Positions 44,918 through 53,805 of a DNA stretch of 64,000 nucleotides are shown here, one piece after another. The position numbers and the translations under genes are program-made. This DNA comes from Hericium rajendrae (taxonomy: Eukaryota > Basidiomycota > Agaricomycetes > Russulales > Hericiaceae), in NCBI GenBank assembly GCA_033439255.1, contig JAVRDV010000017.1, positions 248,001-312,000 of the forward strand. The letters are read 5' to 3'. The notes beneath the pieces are model-generated. The model was not told the origin of the DNA. It worked only from the letters and a program-made list of their open reading frames with translations, and did not search any database. Each line of letters starts with the position of its first letter. The first letter of the stretch is position 1.

Positions 44918-44942
44918 GGGGAGGGAAAGACCCTCCCCTTTT
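44918..44942 (+). terminator. Hairpin plus T-run after cassette gene 2
   Basis: GGGGAGGG, a 5-base loop and CCCTCCCC are followed by TTTT, 24 bp after the stop codon. It resembles a bacterial intrinsic terminator but sits in eukaryotic DNA; an RNA 3'-end structure is the safer reading. Confidence 0.4.
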
Positions 44943-45322
44943 AAATTTGCTATCTTGTTTTGTCGTCGTGGAAGTTGTCGCATATGTTTTGTGTTGCCCG
45001 GGCCTTAGGCCCGGCTTTTTACTATAGGTCGCTCGTAATCGGGACGCCGAGTCCTACTGTATCGTTGCTCCTGCCGAATGGGAGCCCATCTTGAAGTCTG
45101 AACCTGTGTGAATCTAAAGGGGAAAACCAGAAAGAAACAAAGTCGCCCCAGGCGATCTTGTCAGGGCCTATACGATTGGTGAAGGTAAAATCTGAGTGGT
45201 GGATGGTATGAAGATCGCCCAAGGCGAGTTTGTCGAAATGCAAGTAACAATAGATTTATTTCGTGCGTGTGGGTATTGGTGGGGCGTCCAAGGTCGTCGA
45301 CACGCTTGACTGACGGCCTCTA
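44943..45322. other. Non-coding stretch between cassette gene 2 and the integrase stop
   Basis: Contains the second hairpin. Two related short words lie about 67 bp apart, AAGTCGCCCCAGGCGATCTTGTC (45139-45161) and AGATCGCCCAAGGCGAGTTTGTC (45211-45233). No frame is recognisable. Confidence 0.5.
44998..45020 (+). terminator. Second hairpin plus T-run after cassette gene 2
   Basis: CCGGGCC, loop TTA and GGCCCGG are followed by C and T5. With the hairpin at 44918 it makes two stem-loop/T-run units within 110 bp of the gene end. Confidence 0.35.
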
Positions 45323-45339
45323 CTCCCCCTAACTGAAAA
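45323..45339 (-). repeat. Second polypurine-tract copy beside the integrase stop
   Basis: CTCCCCCTAACTGAAAA here is identical to 41804-41820. The two copies are 3.5 kb apart and enclose the antisense gene cassette. This copy is 12 bp beyond the integrase stop, where a shorter ancestral element would have its tract. Confidence 0.8.
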
Positions 45340-45350
45340 ATGGACTGCCC

Positions 45351-47084
45351 TCAGTCCTCCTCGCTAGTCGAGTGGTCAGAGGACGCTGCGGGCGAACTTG
45401 GTCGGGACCTGTAGAATTCGCCGAGGTCGCTGCCGGCGGTTTCGTCATCCGGGTCTGTGACGGTGGAGGCGAGTAAACGTTCAAACTGCTCGATGCCGAC
45501 ATCGAGGAAATCCTCCAATGGCGGGTGATCGAGGATGGTACGGGCGAAATACGGGACAACGCGGTAGGCTGCGGTGGGCCAGTCAAATAACGTACCGTCG
45601 AGCTCACACAAGAGGTAAGCACGCCCCTTGTTGCGGCCGAGGACGAGGTACAGGCCTAGGTAGCGCGGTTTGGTCTTCCGGGAATGGCTGGTGCTGTACG
45701 CGGAATTGCGGACAAGTACCAGTTCGCCGCGGCAAAAGTCAAAGTCGCGGATCGTGCGTGCATGTTCCAGTTCGAATTTTCGTGCTGCCTGGAGGCGGGC
45801 CTCGTAGACGCGGCTGTGAAGTCGCTGAAGGTCCTTTTGACGCTTCTGCAGGGCAAGAGCGCGGGAGGCGATCAGGTCGGTAGAGGACAAGATCGCCTCG
45901 GGCGGCGGTAGCAGGTAGGTGGCTTCAGCGATATCGAGCGGCATCAGGGGGTGTGTACCGGTTACCGCGAAGTATGGGGAACAGCCCATGCGCCGGCGGA
46001 TGGTGATACGTTCCGACCAGAACACGGAGTGGGCTGAGTAGCTCCAATTCTTCTCCATGCCATCGGCGGCCTTGATCAGGGCTTGGCGTACGTCAAAGTG
46101 TGCACGCTCAGCGATGCCGTTGGCTCTCGAGTTATAGCCCGAGATGCGGATATGCCGGACGTGGTACTTCTTTTCCAGCTGCGTCAAGGCTTTAACGAAC
46201 GGGCCGCCGTTGTCGGACATGATTTCGGTGAGCATACCCCAGCGGCACAAGATGTCTTGGTAAATCCAATCAGCAATGTGCTCGCTGCGTTCTTTGCGCA
46301 GCATGCGCCATTCGGGAAAGTGGGACACAGAGCAGCGCCCTTGGACCAGGTATTGCATATTGTTGGATTTCGGCAGGTGCATGGTATCCATGTACATTTT
46401 CGCAAATAAAGGCGCGGGCACCGCAACCGTTGGCAGGATAAGAACTTTGTGGATCTGGAATGCTTGGCAAATATGGCACGAACGGACGAACCAAGCGACA
46501 TCCGAGCCCATAAAAGGCCACCAGAAACGGACCGCGAGCAGGAGGGCGGTTGCGGCGACGCCACGGTGTCCCGCGGACTCGTGAGTCTCAACGAGAGCAG
46601 CCCAGCGGCCGGTCGGCGGGAGCACTAGTTTGTGCGCATTTGTCTTGTCGCGCTTCCAGAGATGGCCACCTTTCATGAAGAAGTCGCGGCAATAATGCAG
46701 GAAGCGAGCGTACTCCCGGTCCATCAATCTGTCAGGGCGGATCGGATGGAGCAGGAAGTCGGTGACGGCGCGCAGTCGGGCATCCGTGAGGAGGGATTTT
46801 TCGGACCTTGGAACGTCTGCGTAGGATGCCAAGTGGTCTTGCGGAGGAGGCGCGACAAAATCGCCGGCGGCGACATTGGTCGAGATGAGCTGTTGGGCCA
46901 GCTGAGGGCGGTCGTGGCCGATCCGAGGCACATTTATTATGTGTACAAAGCCATAAGCACGGTCGACCCAGTCGTCGAAGTCGTCGTCGGGTTCGGGCGC
47001 ATCATCGTCCTGGGGGCGGTGCTGGGAGAGGCCATCCGGCCCATGCTTCTCGCCAGGGACGTGGACCAGGGTAAATTGAAACAT
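45351..47084 (-). CDS. Gypsy B integrase region
   Basis: The frame of 577 residues begins at MFQFTLVHVPGEKHGPDGLS, which is the end of RNase H. Integrase follows: zinc site HESAGHRG with CHICQAF, catalytic Asp in MDTMHLPKS and SDNGGPF and Glu in GIAERAH. A C-terminal region reads GRNKGRAYLLCELDGTLFDW and ends in an acidic Ser-rich tail. No chromodomain is seen, in contrast to Gypsy A. Because of the deletion at 47085 this part would no longer be made as a fusion with RT. Confidence 0.85.
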   Translation of the reverse strand: MFQFTLVHVPGEKHGPDGLSQHRPQDDDAPEPDDDFDDWVDRAYGFVHIINVPRIGHDRPQLAQQLISTNVAAGDFVAPPPQDHLASYADVPRSEKSLLTDARLRAVTDFLLHPIRPDRLMDREYARFLHYCRDFFMKGGHLWKRDKTNAHKLVLPPTGRWAALVETHESAGHRGVAATALLLAVRFWWPFMGSDVAWFVRSCHICQAFQIHKVLILPTVAVPAPLFAKMYMDTMHLPKSNNMQYLVQGRCSVSHFPEWRMLRKERSEHIADWIYQDILCRWGMLTEIMSDNGGPFVKALTQLEKKYHVRHIRISGYNSRANGIAERAHFDVRQALIKAADGMEKNWSYSAHSVFWSERITIRRRMGCSPYFAVTGTHPLMPLDIAEATYLLPPPEAILSSTDLIASRALALQKRQKDLQRLHSRVYEARLQAARKFELEHARTIRDFDFCRGELVLVRNSAYSTSHSRKTKPRYLGLYLVLGRNKGRAYLLCELDGTLFDWPTAAYRVVPYFARTILDHPPLEDFLDVGIEQFERLLASTVTDPDDETAGSDLGEFYRSRPSSPAASSDHSTSEED

Positions 47085-48964
47085 ATATAACGGGCGTCAA
47101 CTTCGATAATCAGGTTGCGAATGCCAATGAGCCAGAGTTTGAGTGCACGAAGGCTCCGGTATAGGCCATATAATTCCAGCTTCGGTTGGGAGAAGCGCGC
47201 CTCATGGTCGTTCAGGGCAATAGAGCCGAAGCGGGCATACCGGCGAACTTTGGGGTCGTCCACATCCTGTTGACAGAGTAGGTAACCGATGGCAATATAG
47301 GAGGTGTCGACGCCCAGGATCACTGAGGCGGGAGACTCGTAATCTATCGCGCGCAGGGCGGGTGATGCGAGTAGTGCTTGCTTAAGGTCTTCCTGCGCAG
47401 CCAACTGGTCTGGGCCGAACTCGAATGGGGTGTCCTTGCGCGTAAGCCGAACCAGATGGTGAGCACGTTTTGCAAAGTTCTTGATGAAGATGCGGGCCAC
47501 GCCAATGGTCCCGAGGAAAGCGCGAACGTCCGAGAGGTCAGTACAAGGTTGCCAGTTGCTGACCTTGGCGAGGTTGCTGAGTTCTGGCAAACGGCCCGCC
47601 GGCGTGCATCTATGGCCGACAACGATGATTTCCGGTGCGCAAAGGACAGTCTTTTTCCCTGAGAAGGTACCACCGCAATATTTCATGCGTTGGACGACAC
47701 GGTTCGCGCCCTGGAAGTGTTCCCAGACAAAGCGACAAATACCTGGGTTCCAGGGTATAGTTTCAAAATTTCCGCCGGGCAACTCGTAACGGGTAGCTGG
47801 GCCTTTAATGGGGACATCATCGATATAGGGCATGGTGACAGCTGGGATTTCTGGCTGGAGGATTTCGGTAACGTCATCATGGAAGATAGGCACGGAGTTC
47901 GTCCACCCCATGGGCAGCGTAACGAGCCGTTTGGGCCCGAACGGGGTTTGGAACGTGGTCATGTCACGGGACTCCTCCGCCAAGAGTCGCTCGTCGTAAC
48001 CAACGTAGAGATCGAGGATGCCGCCGCAAGCACGCCCGGCGAACTGCTCGGCGAGCTGGTCGGTAAAAGGCGGGACGCCCGAGTGAGCGATGGTGACCTT
48101 GTTGAGTGGTTCGAGACTGTGCACAATGCGCAGGCTTGTACCATCCTTTTTGGTGACGCAGAACCAGCGTGAGCGATATGACGATGACGAAGGCTCATAT
48201 ACGCCGGTGGCAATCTTGGTACGGATAATCTCGCAGACCTTGTCATGGATGCCTGGCGGGATTGGACGGTTCTTCAAGACCCAGGGGGTGTGCGGTATCA
48301 CCGGCATAACCACTGAGGGGAAGAAGTCTTCGCGGAAATGTCCCCGCTCTGAATCGTCCCAGGCGAAGGCGGTATCGTGGAGACACATGAAATGGTGGAG
48401 TAGGTCGCGCTCGGAGGGCCAGAGGAAACCTTCTGGATGGGCGCGATCGATAACCGCTTTTCTTTCTTCGGTATAGCGGGCGGTGGGAGCGAACGGGGGT
48501 GGATTGGGAGATAACTCCGGCAGGTCTTGGAGAGGGTCGCCTTTGATGTTACGGAGAACCCGAAAATGCTCGGGGAGGTCCGTAAATACTGGGCGGACCT
48601 TTTGGGCAACTGGCTTGTATTTTTTTGCGGCGTAAGAGGCGACAGGAGGACCGGTATCCGTCGCGCCAGGAGGCGGCGGACTCGGGCGACCTTGCTTGGA
48701 AGCGGAAGCGGACTTGCAGGCTGTAGCGGAGAGAAAGGCAGACAACAAATTAGATTTATCGGGGGCATCCGAAAGCGAAGGACCCCCCGGACTAGAGTCG
48801 AGAAGCGAGGCATCACAGGCATAGAGATAAAGAGATTGAAGATGATCTTGGCATTTGTCTGGGTTTTCGGAACATTCTGGGGGTATAGCGGCATAAGCCG
48901 TGATTTGCGGCGTCTCTGAGTCGAAATCAACGATGAAGGCAACCTCTCCTTGATCTTCGATCAA
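47085..48964 (-). pseudogene. Gypsy B reverse transcriptase-RNase H, truncated by a deletion
   Basis: The frame reads VKN-type RT motifs: KNRPIPPGIHDKVCEII, YRSRWFCVTKKDGTSLRIVH, the intact YIDD box (about residues 378-381) and VGHRCTPAGRLPEL. RNase H has VILGVDTSYIAIGYLL and FSQPKLELYGLYRSLRAL, up to LIIEVDARYI. Immediately after ARYI the sequence jumps to FQFTLVHVPGEKHGPDGLS in another phase. Related elements have about 25 residues between these points, so roughly 70 bp are missing and the frame is broken. Beyond 47085 the listed frame (to 46937) is out-of-phase integrase DNA. Confidence 0.85.
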
Positions 48965-51555
48965 ATCATCGAAGCGCGAAAATCCTCCTTTGCCGCGAGC
49001 ATATACTGAATGTCAGTGTGCGGGTGGGTGGGGATCGTGGCTGCTTCGCCGGTGTTTGGATCGAAGATGGTGATGGTCTGTGTTTCATTGCGGTAGCTGC
49101 GCACGACGGACTCGGTCAGCACATCGAAGGGGCGTCCGAGTAGGATATCGTAGGCGGGCGACCGGAGGACGTGTATTTGGAGGTAGAGAACAATGTTGCC
49201 GAAGACTGCAGGCACGTTTCGGCACAGGCCCAGCGAGTCATCAAGTTCGCCGTTGGCGGATTGCATAGTGAGGATAATCGTGGGGTCATACGACAGGCCT
49301 AAGGTGTAGCAAACGCTCTCTGACATGGAGATGACCTGAGAACCTGGGTCCAAGATGCACTTGACCGGTTCTTGATGATCTATGAGTGCTGCAATAGAGC
49401 GCAGTGCCGCAGACTCGCGCGAGACGATCAGGGGCTTAGGCTTTTCGTCCAGGCGGAGTTGCTTGAGGTACTGCTCGTAGGGATCCGGGAGGACGACAGC
49501 ACCGTCTGGCGGCTCGGCGCACTGGTGCAAAAGGATAGATACCCGTGGATGAGGGGGCGAGGCCGGGTGCTGCACACGGTTGCCTTCGGCAGGCTCGCTC
49601 GCGAACTGGATACCTGCAGCGAGCTCTACTTGATGCGCTGGCGAGGCCAGCTCCTCGACTGCATCTTCGCCTGGCAGCTCGGAGAGCAGGTCAGTCTCGT
49701 TAAGGACTTCCAACAGGTTCTGTCCCGCCATCGGACGCATGTGATGCCGTGAGACTGCCTCCTTGTATTTCGCACGTAGTGCAGGCACCAGGGACCAGAG
49801 CTCGCCCTGGGTGACCTCGATAGGGAGGGACATGGCGCGCGTGAACACGCGGTCCAGCACGTCTTGCCCGACTGAGTCTTGCGCACGGCGGGTTGGGCCC
49901 GTCTCTTCGACTACTTCGATCACTGGGACTTGCGCGGGCCTTGCACCGTCGCGGACTCTGGCAAAGGGGTGGACGGGACCATCAGGGTCGCGGAGGTCGT
50001 CGCGTACTGCAGGTTGAGATAGAAGGTGGGGGGGGACGTCTCGTTCCGGGCCTGGGGCCGGTGAAGCTTGCGGAGGGGGCAGGGACGCCCGCGGCGGCTC
50101 TGGTTTGTCCTCGATGGTCGGGCGCGGTGGCGCACGGGGCAATCGTGGAGGGGCTGGTTGGCGGGCAGGCTCTTCCATCCTGCGAGCTCGTTCCAACGCC
50201 CGGTTAGCTCTATCACGGCTGGCCGCGGCATTGGGTGGGGGCACGACCGAGGCGTCCTTCAACTGGTATAACCGCCGTAGCTTGCCCTCCAGGCTCTCGA
50301 TCCACGCGTCCGTGGTGAGCTGGTACAACCCTGCCTGGACCTGGGTATAGGGGGACGCGGTGGTCTGAGTGTATGCCGGCGCGACGCGATAGCCGTAGGG
50401 AGGGAGCCCCGCCCGCGGCGAACTTGCCTGGTGGGTACTGGCTACACCCATCATAAGCTGACCCGTGGCTCGCTGATTGGGGTTCATACGGTGGTATTCG
50501 TCGATCCGTTCGGCCATAGTCGCGCCTGGGGGTCCTTGCGGGAGCCAAGCCCCAGAGGGTAAGACCATCTTGCCTTGGACGTCCTTCTTGCACTTGCCGG
50601 CGGCCATGTATTCCCGGGCTGTCATGCATTCGCGCACGAAATGCCCCACGTTCCCACAGAAGTTGCACTGATCTGACCCCATTTGCCCGCGCATTGGCGC
50701 GCCTTGATTACCTCCGGAGACCATCGGTTGACGCGACGGCTGCTGCGCGCTCCTCAAGAGGATATCGGCTAGTGACGCTAACTGCTCACTCTTAATCTGG
50801 ATAGTCGTTCCTGAGCCTGCATCGGCGGTTGATGACGACGCGGTGGCTTGAGTTGACGACGGTCCACGCAGGTACGGGTCGGGGGTGATGGCAGTGCCAT
50901 ACATGCACCACTCTGTGGCCCTATAGATGTCGTTGATCGGATGCGGATCGTCGGGATGGTGATCAGGCTTGGTAAGAGCAAGGCGGTCCTCTACCCGCAG
51001 GCGAAGACGTTCGGGGAGCGCCGCCAAAAACCAGCGTTGTTCCTCGATATCGGAGATGCGGTTCTTGCCTTTCAGGTAACGCGTGATGACCGTGAACTCG
51101 CGCGAGAACGCACCAAGTTCGCCAACGGAACTGAGGGTGGACTCGGCAGTTCGGTGCACGAGTGACTCCAAATCTTGACGCGAAAAGGTATTCTCCTTAG
51201 CCGAGCCCGGGTAGAGTTCGTGGATAGCTTTCTTGAATTCATCCCAAGTGCCGGCGGCATACTTGGCCTCAGACCGCCACAGCTCTTGTGCGTCAACGTC
51301 TGAGAGGAGACGGACCGCATGACTCTTTTTCTCCGCGTCATCTGTCACGGAGGAACGCTGAAAACAAAATTCGAGATCGAGGAAGTAACGGCCCAGCTCG
51401 CGGGGGGAGTTGGTGTCGAACTTGGGAGCACCGCTCTCGCCGCGCATAGGCATGGAGGGGGGCGGCATGACTGGTTGGATACTTTGTGGCCTGGGGAAGG
51501 GGAAACGTGCAGGGGCTAGCGGGCTGTGTTGTTGAGTAGGAGAAGCAATGACCAT
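48961..51555 (-). CDS. Gypsy B Gag-protease
   Basis: 864 residues. It begins MVIASPTQQHSPLAPARF. The Gag core has GRYFLDLEFCFQRSSVTDD, ELWRSEAKYAAGTWDEFK and WFLAALPERLRLRVEDRLAL. A zinc knuckle CNFCGNVGHFVREC lies near residue 300, followed by a proline-rich linker. A retropepsin-like domain follows (CILDPGSQVISM, about 735) with DPG in place of the usual D-T/S-G, and then YDILLGRPFDVLTES. The DPG form recurs in this basidiomycete gypsy lineage as I recall it. The frame ends ATG ATT TGA at 48961. Pol continues in the -1 phase across this stop, so a frameshift or reinitiation is expected. No interruption is visible. Confidence 0.9.
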   Translation of the reverse strand: MVIASPTQQHSPLAPARFPFPRPQSIQPVMPPPSMPMRGESGAPKFDTNSPRELGRYFLDLEFCFQRSSVTDDAEKKSHAVRLLSDVDAQELWRSEAKYAAGTWDEFKKAIHELYPGSAKENTFSRQDLESLVHRTAESTLSSVGELGAFSREFTVITRYLKGKNRISDIEEQRWFLAALPERLRLRVEDRLALTKPDHHPDDPHPINDIYRATEWCMYGTAITPDPYLRGPSSTQATASSSTADAGSGTTIQIKSEQLASLADILLRSAQQPSRQPMVSGGNQGAPMRGQMGSDQCNFCGNVGHFVRECMTAREYMAAGKCKKDVQGKMVLPSGAWLPQGPPGATMAERIDEYHRMNPNQRATGQLMMGVASTHQASSPRAGLPPYGYRVAPAYTQTTASPYTQVQAGLYQLTTDAWIESLEGKLRRLYQLKDASVVPPPNAAASRDRANRALERARRMEEPARQPAPPRLPRAPPRPTIEDKPEPPRASLPPPQASPAPGPERDVPPHLLSQPAVRDDLRDPDGPVHPFARVRDGARPAQVPVIEVVEETGPTRRAQDSVGQDVLDRVFTRAMSLPIEVTQGELWSLVPALRAKYKEAVSRHHMRPMAGQNLLEVLNETDLLSELPGEDAVEELASPAHQVELAAGIQFASEPAEGNRVQHPASPPHPRVSILLHQCAEPPDGAVVLPDPYEQYLKQLRLDEKPKPLIVSRESAALRSIAALIDHQEPVKCILDPGSQVISMSESVCYTLGLSYDPTIILTMQSANGELDDSLGLCRNVPAVFGNIVLYLQIHVLRSPAYDILLGRPFDVLTESVVRSYRNETQTITIFDPNTGEAATIPTHPHTDIQYMLAAKEDFRASMI

Positions 51556-51949
51556 TCAAAGCCGTCAGTTGTCACTCATGGACTGATTGTTCATCACTAA
51601 ATATGATCCTGCATCAGTACCGGGGGGGCAGGCAGGCAAAGTCGCCTGGTGCGGTGTTGTCCTAGGACCCGCGGTAGCAGAGGGGCCGGCAAGGGGTCGC
51701 GGCGCCGGGGTCGGCGATACGGGTGGAGTAGGAACGATGAAGGAACGCTCGAGCTCAGGAATTTCGAACTCTTCGTCGATGGGAGTAAGGGGACTAGTGG
51801 GAGTTGGAACCAGTGGGAAAGGTGACGGTAGGTCGGGGGAAACTTGCTGAGGGTCCTGAGTCGCAACACGGACTTCTTGTTCGAGGGTACGATCTGGATT
51901 CGACCGTGCGTTACTCCTAGTACGACGCGGCTCTATTTTGAGTATGGAA
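51556..51949 (-). other. Gypsy B leader between primer site and gag
   Basis: A minus-strand frame is open through most of this leader (LPTPTSPLTPIDEEFEIPEL, ERSFIVPTPPVSPTPAPRPL) and stops 10 bp before the gag ATG region. It may be an N-terminal Gag extension now out of phase, or simply a proline-rich leader. Confidence 0.4.
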
Positions 51950-51967
51950 CCCTCGCGGTGGGCTCCA
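51950..51967 (-). promoter_or_regulatory. Candidate primer-binding site of Gypsy B
   Basis: On the minus strand TGGAGCCCACCGCGAGGG starts three bases inside the 5' LTR. It begins with TGG, as expected for pairing with a tRNA CCA end. The tRNA was not identified. Confidence 0.5.
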
Positions 51968-51970
51968 AAA

Positions 51971-53178
51971 TGATGTGTGGACCCTGGGAATGGAGGCGGC
52001 AGCCAAAACCAAAACCAACAGAGTACCGGGGGGTGCGAGGGGACCAAGTATCTCAAGAGGGGAGCACCGAGACGTGTAGCTGACAGGTGATCGTACTACG
52101 GGTAGGGGAGCAAGGCCGCGGGGGGCGAGCTTGCTGTGCGCGGGCGACTTCCAACGCGGCTCTGCTAGGGACGATGACGGTACGACAAGACTCACGGGTC
52201 TTAGGTGATACGGCTTGTAGATAATGGCGCGGCGACGAGTACGATGAATACGATGAGCAACACGAGAAAGTGAGAAGAGCTACGTCTGAGACGGGCTTAG
52301 AGGCTGGGGTGAGAACGTCAAACGGCGGGCTTTGTGAGATCTGAGCTCTGAGGGGAAAAAGGCAGATTCCGTTCTGATTCTCTAAGTCAGTAGCTACGGT
52401 ACAAATGGGCAAGGCCGCCTCAGGCGGCCCGGCGCGACTTCCTACGACAACCTCCCGCTGACCGACCCAATCTCCAATTCCTTCCTGATCCTGCCTGCTC
52501 CGGGTCCCTTGGCGAGTGGAGTCATTGCGGCTTGGCCCGTGCAGAGCACTCGACAATGGTACCCATGACTTTGGACGTGACTTTTCTAAGTTTGGACTTC
52601 TACCCATTTCTTGTTTCGACTCTTTGCACATCATCATCGTGACTTACTTGATCCCGAGTCTCTCTCCAAGCGAGTGTGGGTGTGGCTGTCAGGTACTGTG
52701 TCGCATGTCGCACCACGGCGTGGCGCGTGCAGGGCAGAGGGCGTGCGCGTGGTACGAACGAATCAAAGGTGCCACCTTACAACGTCGCCCGGGGTGTGCG
52801 TCAGGAACGGCGGGCGCGTTGAGCTGGAATGGCTGGGATGATGTCAGTAGCGCACTGTCGTGGGCGCCGCTCGTGATCCGGGGGCGTGTGGGCGTTCGAG
52901 GGCACGTTGATTGAGCTGGCTGGTTCGCTGGGCGCGCTTCTGTTCCTGTGCCGCTGACTCGTCCGGCCGGTTGATCTCCGGCCCGTTCGGTGCATCGGAC
53001 CACGGGACACCGGCTTTAGTCCGACCCGGTCGGTCCCGAACCCGTGGGGGCGCTTGTCCTGTGCGGGGAGCAACGTCGCGGTGGGCGGACTTGGTGCGGC
53101 TGAGGTGAAGTGAAGCGGGACGGGCAAGGAGGCGGGGAGTGGGCAATGCCGTTGCAAGGTGCGCTAAAGGGCGCATCA
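51971..53178 (-). repeat. Gypsy B 5' LTR (right in this window)
   Basis: 1,208 bp. It is longer than its partner because of an extra segment at about 52543-52730. The minus-strand primer site follows immediately inside at 51967. Confidence 0.95.
52543..52730. repeat. 188-bp segment present in only one Gypsy B LTR
   Basis: In the left LTR, CCCGTGTAGGGCAGAGG is continuous. In the right LTR, CCCGTGCAG is followed by 188 bp that end in GCGTGCAG before GGCAGAGG. The direct repeat CGTGCAG brackets the segment, so it is either a small insertion with a 7-bp duplication or the remnant of a deletion between direct repeats in the other LTR. No terminal inverted repeats are evident. Confidence 0.8.
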
Positions 53179-53179
53179 G

Positions 53180-53805
53180 TGCCTGGTAGTCGACTACATC
53201 ACCGAGTTCGAGTCCTTCGCTCCTCACACCGGCTACAACGATGTGGCCCTGATCGATTGGTTCCTGCATGGCCTCAACAGCGCCTTGCGGGATGATTGCC
53301 AGCGCAGCTACCCCACGCCCACCACCCTGGTTGAGTGGAAGGCGCGGGCCTGTGATAGGAATGCTGCCTACCTCATGCGCACCCGGTTCCAGAGTCCCCA
53401 CCCTACAACTGGGCGCGCCCCGGTGAGCACTCGCTCCCCTCAGTCCACATCTACTGGCTGATCCCGCACAGTTGCTGCGACAGGGGCCCCACTGCCCAAA
53501 CTCTCGGAGCCTGACCGTGAGCGTCTCAGGCATGAGGGTGGTTGCTTCCGCTGCCGCCAAAAGGGCCATGGCTTCCGCGACTGCCCCCTCAATGCTGACT
53601 CCAACCCCCGTGCCCCGATCCCTCGTGTCCGAGCGCTAGAAACCGGCTCTGCCCCGGGAGTAGCTCCAGAAGATGCAGCTGCCACCCTCACTGTCCCCGC
53701 CATCAACAGGTCCATCGCCGACTTATCGTCGCAGTTGAAGGACTTGAGCGAGGAAGAGAGGGAAGAGGCAAAAGCTGCATTAAAGGATATGGTTGAGGGT
53801 TTTTA
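53180..53805 (+). pseudogene. Gypsy A Gag, C-terminal part with zinc knuckle and one TGA
   Basis: Continuing Gag after the nested element: LIDWFLHGLNSALRDDC and VEWKARACDRNAAYLM are conserved Gag features. A TGA at 53459-53461 interrupts the frame. The same frame then resumes through the zinc knuckle CFRCRQKGHGFRDC (about 53545-53586) and an acidic tail (LSEEEREEAKAAL) to TAA at 53804-53806. Directly before the stop is G GGT TTT, a canonical -1 slippery heptamer, and the pol frame lies in the -1 phase. That indicates Gag-Pol by ribosomal frameshifting. Confidence 0.85.
53797..53803 (+). promoter_or_regulatory. Candidate -1 ribosomal frameshift site (GGGTTTT)
   Basis: In the gag phase the bases read G GGT TTT TAA: an X XXY YYZ heptamer immediately followed by the gag stop. 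Slipping back one base continues as TTA AAG CGC CCC and stays open into pol. Downstream pairing was not tested. Confidence 0.6.

Larger units (their letters stand above)
40782..53178 (-). mobile_element. Gypsy B: Ty3/gypsy retrotransposon nested in Gypsy A, carrying an antisense gene cassette
   Basis: LTRs at 40782-41801 and 51971-53178 share ends TGATGTGTGG...GGGCGCATCA. The internal coding order on the minus strand is gag-protease (51555-48961), RT-RNase H (48964-about 47085) and integrase (47084-45351). The target duplication appears as GCGC (40778-40781) and GTGC (53179-53182), one transition apart; joining across it restores the Gypsy A gag phase. A further 3.5 kb between the integrase stop and the 3' LTR carries two genes on the opposite strand. 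At 12.4 kb it is unusually long for a fungal gypsy element. Confidence 0.95.

Noticed and set aside
41810-45340. Programmed telomere-like or TTAGGG sequence near the TTAGGGGGAG word
   Set aside because: Only single occurrences within polypurine tracts; there is no tandem telomeric array anywhere in the window.
47690-48172. Plus-strand ORFs opposite Gypsy B RT
   Set aside because: Antisense shadows of RT coding sequence; unlike the 42-45 kb cassette they show no introns, promoter or independent composition.
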